Part shown: positions 1 to 9,883 of the stretch, one piece after another
Position numbering within the stretch: the first letter of the stretch is position 1
Layout of the letters: each line of letters begins with the position of its first letter
Assembly (NCBI RefSeq): GCF_016908325.1
Contig: NZ_JAFBDR010000007.1
Span: 108,915-172,914 of the forward strand
DNA length: 64,000 nucleotides
Direction: 5' to 3'
DNA from: Aquibacillus albus
Lineage (GTDB): Bacteria > Bacillota > Bacilli > Bacillales > Amphibacillaceae
Made by a program: the position numbers and the translations under genes
The notes under the pieces: model-generated
What the model saw: the letters and a program-made list of their open reading frames with translations, nothing else
The model's database searches: none
What the model was told of the DNA's origin: nothing

Positions 1-592
1 ACATTTCCCATCCGACCATTGTAATAGGAATACCTGAATTTAATACAATGGTTGCTGCCTCTGGATCTACATAAAAGTTGTATTCGGCTGCGGGGGTTAT
101 ATTTCCCAGGTAATTGTTCGTACCTCCCATGATAAAAAGGTGGGGAATCTTTGGTACAATAGTCGGATCTTTTTTAATCGCCATCGCAATATTCGTTAGT
201 GGAGCAATCGCAAGCAGGTTGATTTCTCCTGGATTTTCATGGACTTTTTCAATCAAAAAATCTATTGCATGCTTGGATTCAGGTCGCTGTTTAGACTTTG
301 GGAAATTTGCCCCTCCCATGCCATCAGACCCATGGACATCCTCAACCGTACGATGAGTAGAGGTTCCCACTTGCATGATAGGACCTTCATACCCTTTAAA
401 AATAGGAACTTGTCCACCTTTACCAGCAACCTGAACCGTATATAGTGCATTCTCCACCTGCTGATCAAACTGGACATTTCCTCCTGTTATCATAATTCCT
501 TCTACATCGAAAAAATGCAGCGCAGTTAAAATGGCGATTGTATCATCCCCAGCCGTGTCCGTATCAATGATTACCCGCTTTTTCTCTGTCAT
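1..592 (-). CDS. Nucleoside hydrolase (IU-NH family), 3' end outside window
   Basis: The ATG is at 592 and the frame stays open to the window edge, so about 197 N-terminal residues are visible and the C-terminus is missing. The N-terminus carries the calcium/ribose-binding motif DTDTAGDD (residues 10-17). Further on come a TGSD-like VHGSDGMGG segment, LLAIAPLTNIAMA, FIMGGT and the TPAAEYNFYVDPEAA block, all typical of inosine-uridine preferring nucleoside hydrolases. These cytoplasmic enzymes cleave ribonucleosides to base and ribose for purine/pyrimidine salvage. The start codon overlaps the stop codon of the upstream paralog (ATGA), so the two are translationally coupled. Substrate preference cannot be read from the sequence. 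Confidence 0.9.
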   Translation of the reverse strand, partial: MTEKKRVIIDTDTAGDDTIAILTALHFFDVEGIMITGGNVQFDQQVENALYTVQVAGKGGQVPIFKGYEGPIMQVGTSTHRTVEDVHGSDGMGGANFPKSKQRPESKHAIDFLIEKVHENPGEINLLAIAPLTNIAMAIKKDPTIVPKIPHLFIMGGTNNYLGNITPAAEYNFYVDPEAATIVLNSGIPITMVGWEM

Positions 593-1533
593 TTTCTTTC
601 CACCTTTTGAGCAAGATTCGTAATGTAATCGAAAAATGCTTCTGCTTTTACATCATACACAACACTTACTTCTCGCCCATTTTCTGAAAGAGCCGTTTTT
701 CCTTGGCTCGGTACTTCTGTTATTACAGAGCTTTTGACTGTTTTAGATGTAACAAGCTCTGGCTTTCCAACGGATGCAGTTGTTAAGACATCCCAAAGAA
801 AATAAGTGGAATTGGTTTCCATATGAACAAGCGGTGGAACCGCCGCATAGCATTGTCCGAGGAAATCAACCCCTTCATGTTTTCGTAAAGACGCCCAGCG
901 ATTTCGCACATCAAGGGTTAACGGTACCTGTTGTGTACTTTCGAGTGCAACCATCTCAATCGTAAGGCCACTAGCCCAAACCCGTTGAACAGCAGCCGGG
1001 TCCCAAAACGCATTCCACTCAGCTGTACCGTCATGTTCTGGCTCCTGTACATTTCCAACCTCTTGAAACGTACCGCCCATCCAGATTAGCTTCTCTATGT
1101 TGTCTTCAATTTCTGGCGCTTCATCTAAAGCCCTTGCTAAATCGGTTAATGGTCCCGTAAAAAGAAGTGTAACTTTTTCATCACTGTTTCTTAACTTTTC
1201 AATCATATGTTTGTGTGCGAATAAATCACTTAATGGTGCATCCATTTTTCCACTCTCATTAAGTATTGGTAGTGCATCCACAACAAATGTGTGCAATCTC
1301 CAATCACTAGGGAACGGATTTTCCCCGCGAGAATTAGACTTAGCCACTTCAATTGGATAGGAACTAAATCGATCAATAATTTTTCTGCTTGCGTTGGCTC
1401 CTGGCTCTAAATAGCCATCTGCAGGTAAAACAGATACACCAATCACTTCAATATCTTCCATTTGTGTTAATAAAAATAACGAAACTAAATCATCGATTCC
1501 TGCGTCATGATTAAAATAAACCTTTTTTGTCAT
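589..1533 (-). CDS. Nucleoside hydrolase paralog
   Basis: A 314-residue protein of normal length for the family. The N-terminal motif reads NHDAGIDD (residues 8-15): the family's first Asp is Asn, while the Asp10, Asp14 and Asp15 equivalents remain. It also has LLFTGPLTDLARAL, WMGGT, WNAFWDPAAVQRV and WDVLTTA, the last carrying the C-terminal metal-binding Asp. An AAGGAG site lies 7-8 bases before the ATG. The stop overlaps the start of the next nucleoside hydrolase, giving a tandem paralog pair. It is probably a ribonucleoside hydrolase, though the divergent first motif and the lack of the usual TPAAEFN block suggest a different substrate from its partner. Confidence 0.88.
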   Translation of the reverse strand: MTKKVYFNHDAGIDDLVSLFLLTQMEDIEVIGVSVLPADGYLEPGANASRKIIDRFSSYPIEVAKSNSRGENPFPSDWRLHTFVVDALPILNESGKMDAPLSDLFAHKHMIEKLRNSDEKVTLLFTGPLTDLARALDEAPEIEDNIEKLIWMGGTFQEVGNVQEPEHDGTAEWNAFWDPAAVQRVWASGLTIEMVALESTQQVPLTLDVRNRWASLRKHEGVDFLGQCYAAVPPLVHMETNSTYFLWDVLTTASVGKPELVTSKTVKSSVITEVPSQGKTALSENGREVSVVYDVKAEAFFDYITNLAQKVERK

Positions 1534-1603
1534 TATGTAGTCTCCTTCACGTAATTAACTATTTACATCCTATTACATATAAAGAGTAAAATTCAAACGA
1601 GTT

Positions 1604-2557
1604 TTACTGAATCAAATCCTGTAAAGCTTTTAAATCAACATTTCCTCCCGATACAACTGCTACCACCTTTTTATTCTGTACTGCTAGCTTCCTTGATAAA
1701 ACAGCAGCAATGGAAACAGCACTTGATGGCTCGATTACTTGCTTCATTCTTTCCATCACAAACCTGCATGCAGCTTTTATTTCTTCCTCTGATACTAACA
1801 CAAGGTCATCCAAATGCTTCAACAAGATAGGAAATGTGACATCTCCTGGTTGTGAGGTACGCAGCCCATCAGCGATTGTTAACGTAGGTGGGATAGCTGT
1901 AATCTGCTTGTTTTGAAGAGATAAATAGGTGTCATTTGCTGTTTCCGGCTCAACTCCAATCACTTTTACTTTTGGATTTAGTTGTTTTACGGCAGATAGT
2001 ATCCCAGATATTAGTCCACCACCGCCCACCGGAACTATAATAACGTCTACATCTGGTAATTGCTCGATAATTTCTAACCCAACAGTTCCTTGTCCAGCAA
2101 TGATGTAAGAATCATCATACGGTGGGATATATGTACCTCCTGCCTCTTCTGCAAGTGCTATTGCTTTTGGAATACGCTCAGCTGAAGTTGTCCCACATTT
2201 TACAATTTTTCCGTTGTATGCTTCGATAGCATCAAGCTTGGCCGGATTCGCATCTTCCGGGACCACGATTGTTGCTGGTACATTTAATTGATTGGCAATG
2301 TAAGCAACTGCCTGGCCATGATTTCCGGATGAGGCAGCCGTTATATACTTTGCACCATCCAGTACTGCTTGCTTTACTTTATTCGTTGCTCCACGGATTT
2401 TAAATGCACCCGTTTTCTGCAAATGCTCTGATTTTAGTGAAACACGATTGCCACTTCTTTCATTTAATTGCTCAGAGGTTAGTAGAGGTGTTCGGTGAGC
2501 AATGTCCTTTATTGCTTCGCTGGCTTTCTTTATATCGGTTAATGGTATCATGTTCAA
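1604..2557 (-). CDS. Threonine/serine dehydratase-like PLP enzyme (fold type II)
   Basis: A 317-residue protein with the PLP lysine in KTGAFKIRGA (Lys53), the SSGNHGQAVA phosphate/substrate loop and the glycine loop VPVGGGGLISG that binds the PLP phosphate. It ends with the family's SGGN motif and has no ACT-type regulatory domain. It therefore resembles the short catabolic threonine ammonia-lyase (TdcB type), which converts threonine to 2-oxobutyrate and ammonia, rather than biosynthetic IlvA. A serine racemase or EutB-like dehydratase is also possible. The start is TTG, chosen from the AAGGAG site 6 bases upstream. It lies 70 bases upstream of the nucleoside hydrolase pair with no terminator between, so the three could be co-transcribed. 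Confidence 0.85.
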   Translation of the reverse strand: MNMIPLTDIKKASEAIKDIAHRTPLLTSEQLNERSGNRVSLKSEHLQKTGAFKIRGATNKVKQAVLDGAKYITAASSGNHGQAVAYIANQLNVPATIVVPEDANPAKLDAIEAYNGKIVKCGTTSAERIPKAIALAEEAGGTYIPPYDDSYIIAGQGTVGLEIIEQLPDVDVIIVPVGGGGLISGILSAVKQLNPKVKVIGVEPETANDTYLSLQNKQITAIPPTLTIADGLRTSQPGDVTFPILLKHLDDLVLVSEEEIKAACRFVMERMKQVIEPSSAVSIAAVLSRKLAVQNKKVVAVVSGGNVDLKALQDLIQ

Positions 2558-2622
2558 ATTCGCTCCTTTTTACTATTCGACCACACTTTGAAACTTTAGC
2601 CTATAACTTCTGAAATTACAAT

Positions 2623-2675
2623 AAAAAGACTGCCCCAGCAGTCAGTATTCACCAACTTATGGGACAGCCTTTTTT
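2623..2675 (-). terminator. Intrinsic terminator of the peptide/Ggt operon
   Basis: Imperfect hairpin: AAAAAGGCTGTCCC pairs with GGGGCAGTCTTTTT in the leftward transcript through two G-U wobbles and is followed by a T run. It lies just past the gamma-glutamyltransferase stop. The GGCTGWCCC/GGGACAGCC core recurs at 10314 and 28898. Confidence 0.7.
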
Positions 2676-2723
2676 CAACTCATGAAAAAATTCTTTCTAT
2701 GATATAGATTAAATTTCAAATCA

Positions 2724-4337
2724 TCAATAAGATGCTATTGTTCCATCCGTTCGAGCTTCGGTTCCTCCATATAGAGTACCAGTTTGATTATCTCTAATAA
2801 TCATTTGCCCTCTGCCGAAATGGCCTGATTCTAACTCCACTTGGATTTGATGACCTTTTCGAACTAGCGCCTCAGCTATATGGGTAGGAAAATGGGGTTC
2901 AACCATTATTTTCTTATCTTTTACCCATTGCCATCTAGGCGCATCTAAAGAAGCTTGTGGGTTTAAGCCAAAATCAATTAAATTAGATACGACCTGTAAA
3001 TGCCCTTGTGGTTGCATGAACCCGCCCATCACTCCAAATGGACCAACAGCTTGATCATCTTTCGTCAAAAAGCCTGGGATAATTGTGTGGTACGTTCGCT
3101 TTCCACCTTCAAGAGCGTTATCGTGTTCTCGGTCAAGGGAGAAATTGTGGCCTCTATTTTGAAGAGCAATTCCTGTACCTGGTACAACCAAACCAGAGCC
3201 GAATCCCATGTAGTTACTTTGAATAAAAGAAACCATATTGCCTTCATTATCTGCAGTAGCTAAATATACCGTGCCACCTTTAGGAGGATTACCTGGTTCA
3301 GGAGAAATTGCTTGATCACCAATTAACGTTCTGCGTTGCTCTGCATAATCGTCTGATAACAGATTTTCTACCGAATGGGACATATGTTTCTCTTCGGTAA
3401 TATATTTTTTACCATCTTCAAAGGCTAACTTCATCGCTTCCATTTGTTTATGGTACGTTGCTACGGATTCTTTTTCTGTTAGCTGATAACCTTTTAATGT
3501 GTTTAATGCCATTAACGCAATAAGACCCTGACCATTCGGAGGAATCTCCCACACATCATAACCACGATAATTAACGGAAATTGGATCGACCCATTCAGGC
3601 TTAAACTTAGTTAAATCTTCTTTTTTCAAAAACCCGTTATACTTCTCGGAAAAGTCAGCGATTTTATCTGCTATTTCTCCTTTATAAAAGGATTCTGCTT
3701 TTGTTTCCGCAATGGATCGAAGTGTTTGTGCATGGCCTGGTGACTTCCATACTTCTCCTACCTTTGGTGCTTCTCCATTTGGAGCAAAGGTTTCAAACCA
3801 ATGCTTAAATTCATCATCTGTTAAAATTTCTTTGAATTTTTTTACAGCTCCATTCCAAAACTTACTTAAAACTGGAGATAATGGATAACCGTTTTCTGCA
3901 TAATCAATAGCCGGTTGAAGAACCTCTGTTAATGGAAGTTTTCCAAATTGCTCTGACAATTCTGCCCATGTACCCGGAGCTCCCGGTACAGTTACTGGAA
4001 TCCAACCGAACTTTGGGATTTCCTCATAGCCTTGCTCTTTTACCTTTTCAATCGAAATATCTTGTGGAGATGGACCACTACCGTTAAGTCCATGCAATTT
4101 ACCCTTCGTCCAAACAAGCGCAAATGCATCTCCACCAATACCATTAGAAGTTGGCTCAACAACCGTTAATGCCGCTGCAGTTGCAATTGCAGCATCAATC
4201 GCATTTCCACCTTTTTTTAAAATATCCAACCCAGCTTGTGCTGCAAGTGGTTGAGAGGTAGCAACCATCCCTTTGTTTGCAACTGACGTCATCCGCTGGG
4301 ACGGATATGGATAACTCAAGTTGTCAAAATCTATCAT
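2724..4337 (-). CDS. Gamma-glutamyltransferase, cytoplasmic YwrD type
   Basis: A 537-residue Ntn-hydrolase. N-terminal landmarks are LKKGGNAIDAAIATA and NGIGGDAF. The autoprocessing/catalytic threonine is in KGGTVYLATAD (about residue 356), followed by SGLVVPGTGIALQNRG and the C-terminal FGVMGGFMQPQGH substrate-binding region. Family members remove or transfer the gamma-glutamyl group of glutathione and gamma-glutamyl peptides. There is no signal peptide, unlike secreted Ggt, which fits intracellular hydrolysis of imported peptide. It starts at ATG after AAGGAG, is the last gene of the peptide transporter operon, and is 28 bases from the preceding ATPase. The context suggests it processes the transporter's cargo. 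Confidence 0.93.
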   Translation of the reverse strand: MIDFDNLSYPYPSQRMTSVANKGMVATSQPLAAQAGLDILKKGGNAIDAAIATAAALTVVEPTSNGIGGDAFALVWTKGKLHGLNGSGPSPQDISIEKVKEQGYEEIPKFGWIPVTVPGAPGTWAELSEQFGKLPLTEVLQPAIDYAENGYPLSPVLSKFWNGAVKKFKEILTDDEFKHWFETFAPNGEAPKVGEVWKSPGHAQTLRSIAETKAESFYKGEIADKIADFSEKYNGFLKKEDLTKFKPEWVDPISVNYRGYDVWEIPPNGQGLIALMALNTLKGYQLTEKESVATYHKQMEAMKLAFEDGKKYITEEKHMSHSVENLLSDDYAEQRRTLIGDQAISPEPGNPPKGGTVYLATADNEGNMVSFIQSNYMGFGSGLVVPGTGIALQNRGHNFSLDREHDNALEGGKRTYHTIIPGFLTKDDQAVGPFGVMGGFMQPQGHLQVVSNLIDFGLNPQASLDAPRWQWVKDKKIMVEPHFPTHIAEALVRKGHQIQVELESGHFGRGQMIIRDNQTGTLYGGTEARTDGTIASY

Positions 4338-4368
4338 ACTGGCGACTCCTTTCTACTAAAACCATCAC

Positions 4369-5340
4369 TTACACTTCATGACAAGCAACAAAATGGCCAT
4401 CTTCCACTTCACGCCATTCCGGTCTCTCTTGTTTACATTGCTCTGTTGCTAATGGGCACCGAGTATGAAATGGACAACCCTTCGGATAGTTCGATGGGTT
4501 AGGTAAATCTCCTTCTAATCGAATGCGCTCTTTTTTTCTGCCAGGAATAGGTCGTGGAATAGCAGATAACAATGCTTTCGTATAAGGATGTAACGGATTT
4601 TTATAAAGTTGATCGGATGTTGCTAATTCAGCAGTTGCACCTAAATACATTACTAAAACCCGATCGCAAACGTGCCTTACTACACCTAAGTCATGGGAAA
4701 TAAATAAATAAGTCAGCTGATGTGATTGTTGTAATTTTTTCAGCAATTTAATAATTTGTGCTTGAACAGATACATCCAATGCAGATACAGCTTCATCACA
4801 CACAATAAAAGATGGATTTAAAGCTATCGCACGTGCTATTCCAATACGTTGACGTTGTCCGCCACTAAATTCATGCGGGTATCTTTCATAGTACTCTTCT
4901 TTAAGTCCTACTTCGTTTAGCAATGCCTTTACTCGCTTGACTCTCTCTTTCTTCGACAAGTCTGTGTGAATAATGAATGCTTCTTCCAACGCATCTCCTA
5001 TTCGTTGACGGGGATTCAGGGATGCATAAGGATCCTGAAAAATCATCTGCATTTCCCTCTTGAATTTTTTCAATTTCCGTTCAGATAATCCACCAATTTC
5101 TTCTCCCCGAAACGAAATGGATCCATCCGTTAAATCTTCTAATCCAAGCACAGTTCGTCCAAAAGTGGACTTACCACAACCAGATTCACCTACAACACCC
5201 AATGTTTCCCCTTCATATACATCGATACTAACATTTTCTACTGCTTGAACATTTCCTATTGTTCGTTTTAATAGACCACTTTTAATAGGAAAATATTTTT
5301 TTACGTTTTTTACTTCAAGAAGTGGCTGTTGATTTGTCAT
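4369..5340 (-). CDS. Peptide ABC transporter ATP-binding protein, OppF/DppF type
   Basis: A 323-residue ATPase with Walker [11 protein letters not shown]-loop MIFQDPYASLNPRQ, signature SGGQRQRIGIARAI, Walker B FIVCDEAVSALD and switch His in ISHDLG. The C-terminal oligopeptide/dipeptide domain carries the cysteines of CPFHTRCPLATEQC, a region that in relatives binds an Fe-S cluster. It would pair with the upstream ATPase to power the two permeases. The first 26 bases overlap the upstream ATPase gene, and AGGAGGTGA precedes the ATG inside that overlap. Confidence 0.95.
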   Translation of the reverse strand: MTNQQPLLEVKNVKKYFPIKSGLLKRTIGNVQAVENVSIDVYEGETLGVVGESGCGKSTFGRTVLGLEDLTDGSISFRGEEIGGLSERKLKKFKREMQMIFQDPYASLNPRQRIGDALEEAFIIHTDLSKKERVKRVKALLNEVGLKEEYYERYPHEFSGGQRQRIGIARAIALNPSFIVCDEAVSALDVSVQAQIIKLLKKLQQSHQLTYLFISHDLGVVRHVCDRVLVMYLGATAELATSDQLYKNPLHPYTKALLSAIPRPIPGRKKERIRLEGDLPNPSNYPKGCPFHTRCPLATEQCKQERPEWREVEDGHFVACHEV

Positions 5341-6313
5341 TTTCAGTCACCTCCTGTTGTAGCCAACATTTTGATTGATGCGTCTCTGAAACAGAAAATA
5401 TCGGTGGTGATTGCTCCCGACACTGGTCTGTTGCTAATGGGCACCTTTTATGGAATCTACATCCATCTATTTTTTCATTAATATTTGGCAGGGATCCAGA
5501 AATAGACTCTAATTGATGGAATTCATCGTCTACATTCGGAACGGACGCAAGTAATCCCTTCGTATACGGGTGCTTTGGTGCATTAAAAACTTCTTCAACC
5601 TCACCAACTTCCACCACTTCTCCTGCATACATGACCATTACACGATCTGCTATTTCAGCTACTACTCCCATATCATGCGTAACAAAAATAACACCCATGT
5701 CCAATTCCTGCTTTAAATCATCAATTAAATCTAGTATTTGAGCTTGGATCGTTACATCTAGTGCTGTTGTTGGCTCATCAGCAATTAATAAGGAAGGTTT
5801 ACATGCTAATGCCATTGCAATCATAACGCGTTGACGCATTCCCCCACTGAGTTCATGAGGATATTGTTTAAGCCTTTTTTTAGGATCCGGTATACCTACT
5901 TGGTTTAATAGGTCAAGTGCTTTCACATCTGCTTCACGCTTAGACATGTTTCTATGAATCATCAATGGCTCACGTAATTGATAACCAATCGTGAAAACTG
6001 GATTTAATGCTGTCATCGGTTCTTGGAAAATCATCGACATTTTATTTCCACGTAAACGTCGTAATTCTTCCTCCGTTTTTGATGTTAATTCTTCATCGTT
6101 AAGTTTAATAGACCCACTTGAGATACTGCCATTGGAAGGAAGCAGTCCCATTAACGATAGCGATGTAATACTTTTACCACACCCAGATTCTCCTACGATA
6201 CAAAGTGTTTCTCCTTTATTAACCGAAAATGATATCCCCCGAACAGCGGTGAGATTATCCTCAGCTGTTCGGAATTGGGTTACCAAATTATTTACTTGAA
6301 GTAACTGTTCCAT
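5315..6313 (-). CDS. Peptide ABC transporter ATP-binding protein, OppD/DppD type
   Basis: A 332-residue ATPase: Walker [11 protein letters not shown]-loop [12 protein letters not shown], signature [15 protein letters not shown], Walker [14 protein letters not shown]-loop VTHDMG. The C-terminal [13 protein letters not shown] segment is the oligopeptide transporter domain shared with its partner. Walker A ends in Ser-Ile, which is usual for DppD/GsiA proteins. The gene follows the binding protein by 8 bases and overlaps the next ATPase, so coordinated production of the heterodimer is likely. Confidence 0.95.
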   Translation of the reverse strand: MEQLLQVNNLVTQFRTAEDNLTAVRGISFSVNKGETLCIVGESGCGKSITSLSLMGLLPSNGSISSGSIKLNDEELTSKTEEELRRLRGNKMSMIFQEPMTALNPVFTIGYQLREPLMIHRNMSKREADVKALDLLNQVGIPDPKKRLKQYPHELSGGMRQRVMIAMALACKPSLLIADEPTTALDVTIQAQILDLIDDLKQELDMGVIFVTHDMGVVAEIADRVMVMYAGEVVEVGEVEEVFNAPKHPYTKGLLASVPNVDDEFHQLESISGSLPNINEKIDGCRFHKRCPLATDQCREQSPPIFSVSETHQSKCWLQQEVTENDKSTATS

Positions 6314-6321
6314 TTCATTAC

Positions 6322-7881
6322 CTACTCTCTACTAACATTATAGAGTGACCATTTTCCTGTTGGGTCCATTTCTAAGCCTTTCACACTGCTATCAAATGCT
6401 GCTGATACTACACCGTGATTCATTGGAATCCATACCGCATCTTGAACGGCGATCATGTTTGCTTCATGAAGCTTTTCAAGACGTACTTCCTGATCTACGA
6501 TATTACGAGATTCATTTACAAGTTTATCAAATTCAGGATTGTTGTAACCCATTCTGTTAGATGCTCCGATGTTATCTGAATGAAGGTTTGGATATAGTAG
6601 CTCACTACCGTCACCAGTACTGTTAGTCCAACCTAAGAATGTCATGTCAAAGTTACCCTCGAGCGTTGTATCTAAGAATGTACCCCATTCCATTGATTCA
6701 ATCTCAACATTAAGACCCACTTCTGTAAGCTGTGCTTGTACAATTTCAGCCATCTTCATGTAGCTTCCTGTGTTAGCTGCTAATAACGTAATTGTTTCAT
6801 CTGCAAATCCATTTTCTTCGATAATTTGCTTCGCTTTTTCTACATCTAAATCATAGCCAGCATCTGCTGCTTCTTCTTTATATCCGAATACTTTTGGACC
6901 AATGATACTATCGTTTTGTACTCCTAAACCTTTTAACTGATCTACATATGCTTGTGTATCTACCGCATGTGCTACAGCTTTACGGAATTCCAGGTTGCTG
7001 AATGGTTCTTTAGCCATGTTAAATCCAAGATAATAAACAGGAGTTCCTTCTTTTTTCTGAATGTCCACATTCTGAATCGATTCAAGTCTGGATAAATGTT
7101 CAGATGGAATTTTATCAATAAACTGTACTTCACCAGTTTCTAACATAGAAACAGCTGTTGAATATTCAGGAACAACTTTTAGTGTAACTGTTTCAAGTGT
7201 TGGTGCTCCCTGCCAATAATCTTCATTTCTCTTCAATGTTACGTGATCACCTTGAACCCACTCTTCAAATACGAATGGTCCAGTACCTGTAGGGTTTTCA
7301 GTGTTAATGTCACCTTCTTGGTCTGCTGTCGGACTAACAATGGCAGCATTGTTATGAGATAACGCAGCTAATAGTGGACCATAAGGATATTTCGTATTAA
7401 TAACTACTGTGTATTCGTCTTGTACTTCAACAGATTCAATTGGCTCTAATAAAGATGCGCGAGGTGCAGCTCTTTCTGGATCAATAAATTGTTCGAATGT
7501 ATATTTTACAGCTTCTGCGTTAAAATCTGTTCCATCGTGGAATTTAATACCTTCTTTTAACTTGATTACCCAAGTAGTTTCATCTGGTGTTTCATAAGAT
7601 TCTGCTAAGTGTGGAACAACTTCCATCGTTTCTGAATCTCTAACAAACAACGTTTCATAGATTTGACCAATCATACTAGTTGAAACATTATCATTCGTAT
7701 CAATTGGAGACAACCCTACGATATCTGACACGGAAGCGTAAGTAAGCTCTTGAGCTACATCACTTTCTCCATTACCTTCACCATCAGTAGTTTCTCCATC
7801 TGCTGTATTACTGCTACAACCAGCTACAACGATTACTAGAAGTAGTAGTGAACTTAACCAAAGTTTCATTTTGTTATTCAT
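6322..7881 (-). CDS. Peptide-binding lipoprotein (SBP family 5)
   Basis: A 519-residue extracellular solute-binding protein. A lipoprotein signal peptide ends in the lipobox VVAGC (Cys22), followed by an acidic Gly/Asp/Glu linker. The mature part has family 5 landmarks: [47 protein letters not shown] and the [13 protein letters not shown] block. DppA, OppA and glutathione-binding GsiB belong to this family. The position between permeases and ATPases, with Ggt last in the operon, suggests a di-/tripeptide or gamma-glutamyl peptide ligand; this is inference. AAAGGGGAA precedes the ATG. Confidence 0.93.
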   Translation of the reverse strand: MNNKMKLWLSSLLLLVIVVAGCSSNTADGETTDGEGNGESDVAQELTYASVSDIVGLSPIDTNDNVSTSMIGQIYETLFVRDSETMEVVPHLAESYETPDETTWVIKLKEGIKFHDGTDFNAEAVKYTFEQFIDPERAAPRASLLEPIESVEVQDEYTVVINTKYPYGPLLAALSHNNAAIVSPTADQEGDINTENPTGTGPFVFEEWVQGDHVTLKRNEDYWQGAPTLETVTLKVVPEYSTAVSMLETGEVQFIDKIPSEHLSRLESIQNVDIQKKEGTPVYYLGFNMAKEPFSNLEFRKAVAHAVDTQAYVDQLKGLGVQNDSIIGPKVFGYKEEAADAGYDLDVEKAKQIIEENGFADETITLLAANTGSYMKMAEIVQAQLTEVGLNVEIESMEWGTFLDTTLEGNFDMTFLGWTNSTGDGSELLYPNLHSDNIGASNRMGYNNPEFDKLVNESRNIVDQEVRLEKLHEANMIAVQDAVWIPMNHGVVSAAFDSSVKGLEMDPTGKWSLYNVSRE

Positions 7882-7931
7882 TGTAGTAAATTCCCCTTTA
7901 TTAAAGTTATTTTTAGTTTGTTTTCATTATC

Positions 7932-8822
7932 TTATTTACCTAAATCCATATTTGGATCTAAAGCATCTCTTAAGCCATCACCAACAACGTTAAAAGCAAA
8001 AACAACAAGCATAATGGCAATACCAGGTACAATCGTCATATGTGGAGCTGACCACATAAAATCCTGACCTGCAGCAATCATTGCACCCCATTCAGCTGTA
8101 GGTGGTTGGGCACCTAACCCTAAGAAACTTAGAGCAGATGTTGATAAAATAGAAGTTGCCATCCGCATTGTCGCAAAAACGATAATTGGAGCGGTACAGT
8201 TAGGCAAAATGTGCTTCAATAGGATCCGGCTGTTACTGGCGCCTAGTGATTTCATCGCAAGGACGTATTCTTGCTTTTTGACGGAAAGAACACTCCCTCG
8301 AACAATTCTGGCACAACCAGGAATGGACCAGATACTAATTGCAATCACTACATTTACTAAGCTTGTACCTAACATTGCAATAATTAACATGGCTAGCAGA
8401 ATTCCCGGGAAAGCGAACAGTAAATCAACAATCCGCATAATAATGCCATCTAGTTTTCTATAGTATCCTGCTAATAACCCTAGTGCTACACCACCGACTA
8501 AGCCGATTACCACGGAGGTTATACCAACAACTAAGGAAACTCTAGCACCATATACTAACCTAGACCACATATCTCGGCCGTAGTTATCTGTTCCCAACCA
8601 ATGCCCCTCTGAACCTAACCCTAATTCAGCACTCGTTAAATCTTGTTCGATAGGGTCATACGTAGCGATAATCGGAGCAAATACTGCCATAATCGTTAGT
8701 AGGACGATGATAACCAATCCAAAAACAGCTAGTTTGTTTTTAACAAGTCGTCGAAATGTACGAAAGAACGCTATGTCTTTCTTCTTTTTTTGAACTTGAT
8801 TATCTACTACGGCTTCAGCCAT
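7932..8822 (-). CDS. Peptide ABC transporter permease, DppC type
   Basis: A 296-residue inner-membrane permease. A charged N-terminal tail leads to a first transmembrane segment (about 34-55), the DppC-specific GTDNYGRDMWSRLVYGARVSL segment begins near residue 76, and the core has four to five more helices. The EAA-loop that contacts the ATPases is seen around YVLAMKSLGASNSRILLKHILPN. The C-terminus has the typical LGDGLRDALDP-like VVGDGLRDALDPNMD. It lies 16 bases downstream of the DppB-type permease, with which it would form the translocation pore. Confidence 0.95.
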   Translation of the reverse strand: MAEAVVDNQVQKKKKDIAFFRTFRRLVKNKLAVFGLVIIVLLTIMAVFAPIIATYDPIEQDLTSAELGLGSEGHWLGTDNYGRDMWSRLVYGARVSLVVGITSVVIGLVGGVALGLLAGYYRKLDGIIMRIVDLLFAFPGILLAMLIIAMLGTSLVNVVIAISIWSIPGCARIVRGSVLSVKKQEYVLAMKSLGASNSRILLKHILPNCTAPIIVFATMRMATSILSTSALSFLGLGAQPPTAEWGAMIAAGQDFMWSAPHMTIVPGIAIMLVVFAFNVVGDGLRDALDPNMDLGK

Positions 8823-8838
8823 TTAACTCACCTTCTTT

Positions 8839-9780
8839 CTAATCATAACTAATCCGTGGATCAATTAATGCATAAATAATGTCAACAATTAGATTTACTA
8901 TGACAAACAATGCAGCAACCAGTAGAACTGTTCCTTGTACAACCGGGAAATCTCTTGCTGCGATAGCGTCGATCATTAATCTACCAACACCGTTAATGGC
9001 AAAAACCTGTTCTGTAATAATCGTACCGCCAAGTAAAGCACCGAAGTTAACACCAATCACGGTAATCACTGGAATCATTGCATTACGTAAGGCATGAATC
9101 CAAATCACTGATTTTTGTTTGACTCCTTTCGCCTTCGCTGTACGAATATAATCAGCACGTATAACCTCAAGCATTGTTGAACGTGCCATTCTTGCAATCA
9201 TTGCTGCAGAAGCAGTCCCAAGCGTGATTGCTGGTAATATCAGTTGTTTCATTCCTTCAATCGTATAAAACGGTGCACTCAACCCACCAACAGGTAACCA
9301 CTTTAAGGTTACAGAGAACAAAAGAATCAACATTGTTCCTAGCCAGAAGTTTGGAATTGATATTCCTGCTAGAGCAAAAGTGGTGCTTGATACGTCAAAC
9401 CAAGAATTTTGCTTAATAGCTGAAATTATCCCCGCAGCAACTCCGATAATAACCGCTACAATCATACTTGCAACTGCAAGATTGAGCGTGTTAGGGAATC
9501 TCGTAATGATGGCTTCAGTTACTGATTGATTATTTTGATAGGAAAAGCCAAGATTTCCCTGAAAAACACCTTTCATATAATCAATATACTGAACTAGCAC
9601 TGGTTCATTTAGTCCCAAATCTTCTCTAATAGCTTCCAGGTCTGATTCACTGGCTGTTGGGCCACCGATAATTGACGCTGGATCTCCTGGTGCAATGTGC
9701 ATACTCATAAAGACTAAAAATGATATACCAACTAGTAATAATAATAGTTGAAGCATCCGCTGAATAATTAAGCTGACCAT
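8839..9780 (-). CDS. Peptide ABC transporter permease, DppB type
   Basis: A 313-residue permease, first gene of the operon. It starts with the DppB hallmark helix (IIQRMLQLLLLLVGISFLVF) followed by HIAPGDPASIIGG. The EAA loop is RADYIRTAKAKGVKQKSVIWIHALRNAMIPV, and the protein ends in DIIYALIDPRISYD. About six membrane helices can be counted. A strong GAGAGGAGGGG site precedes the ATG. With the downstream genes it forms a complete dipeptide/oligopeptide importer (B-C-A-D-F order), close in content to dpp and gsi systems. Confidence 0.95.
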   Translation of the reverse strand: MVSLIIQRMLQLLLLLVGISFLVFMSMHIAPGDPASIIGGPTASESDLEAIREDLGLNEPVLVQYIDYMKGVFQGNLGFSYQNNQSVTEAIITRFPNTLNLAVASMIVAVIIGVAAGIISAIKQNSWFDVSSTTFALAGISIPNFWLGTMLILLFSVTLKWLPVGGLSAPFYTIEGMKQLILPAITLGTASAAMIARMARSTMLEVIRADYIRTAKAKGVKQKSVIWIHALRNAMIPVITVIGVNFGALLGGTIITEQVFAINGVGRLMIDAIAARDFPVVQGTVLLVAALFVIVNLIVDIIYALIDPRISYD

Positions 9781-9856
9781 TTAACCCCTCCTCTCAACAG
9801 GAAAAACGAATATTAATCGTTTTGTACACCCTTAAGTCTAATGGAATATTTTCCAT

Positions 9857-9883
9857 AATTTTCTGAAACATTTGTTAATTATA
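9857..9883 (-). promoter_or_regulatory. CodY-type box and -10 of the peptide operon
   Basis: AATTTTCTGAAACAT at 9857-9871 matches 13 of 15 positions of the CodY consensus AATTTTCWGAAAATT. Reading leftwards, a TATAAT -10 (9878-9883) sits just upstream, so the box would cover the transcription start, a repressing position. The B. subtilis dpp operon is a classic CodY target. Function is inferred from the match only. Confidence 0.6.

Noticed and set aside
4369..6313. The two ATPase genes as a duplication or frameshift artefact because of their 26-base overlap
   Set aside because: Both are full length with complete motifs and represent the normal OppD/OppF heterodimer; the overlap includes a proper ribosome site.
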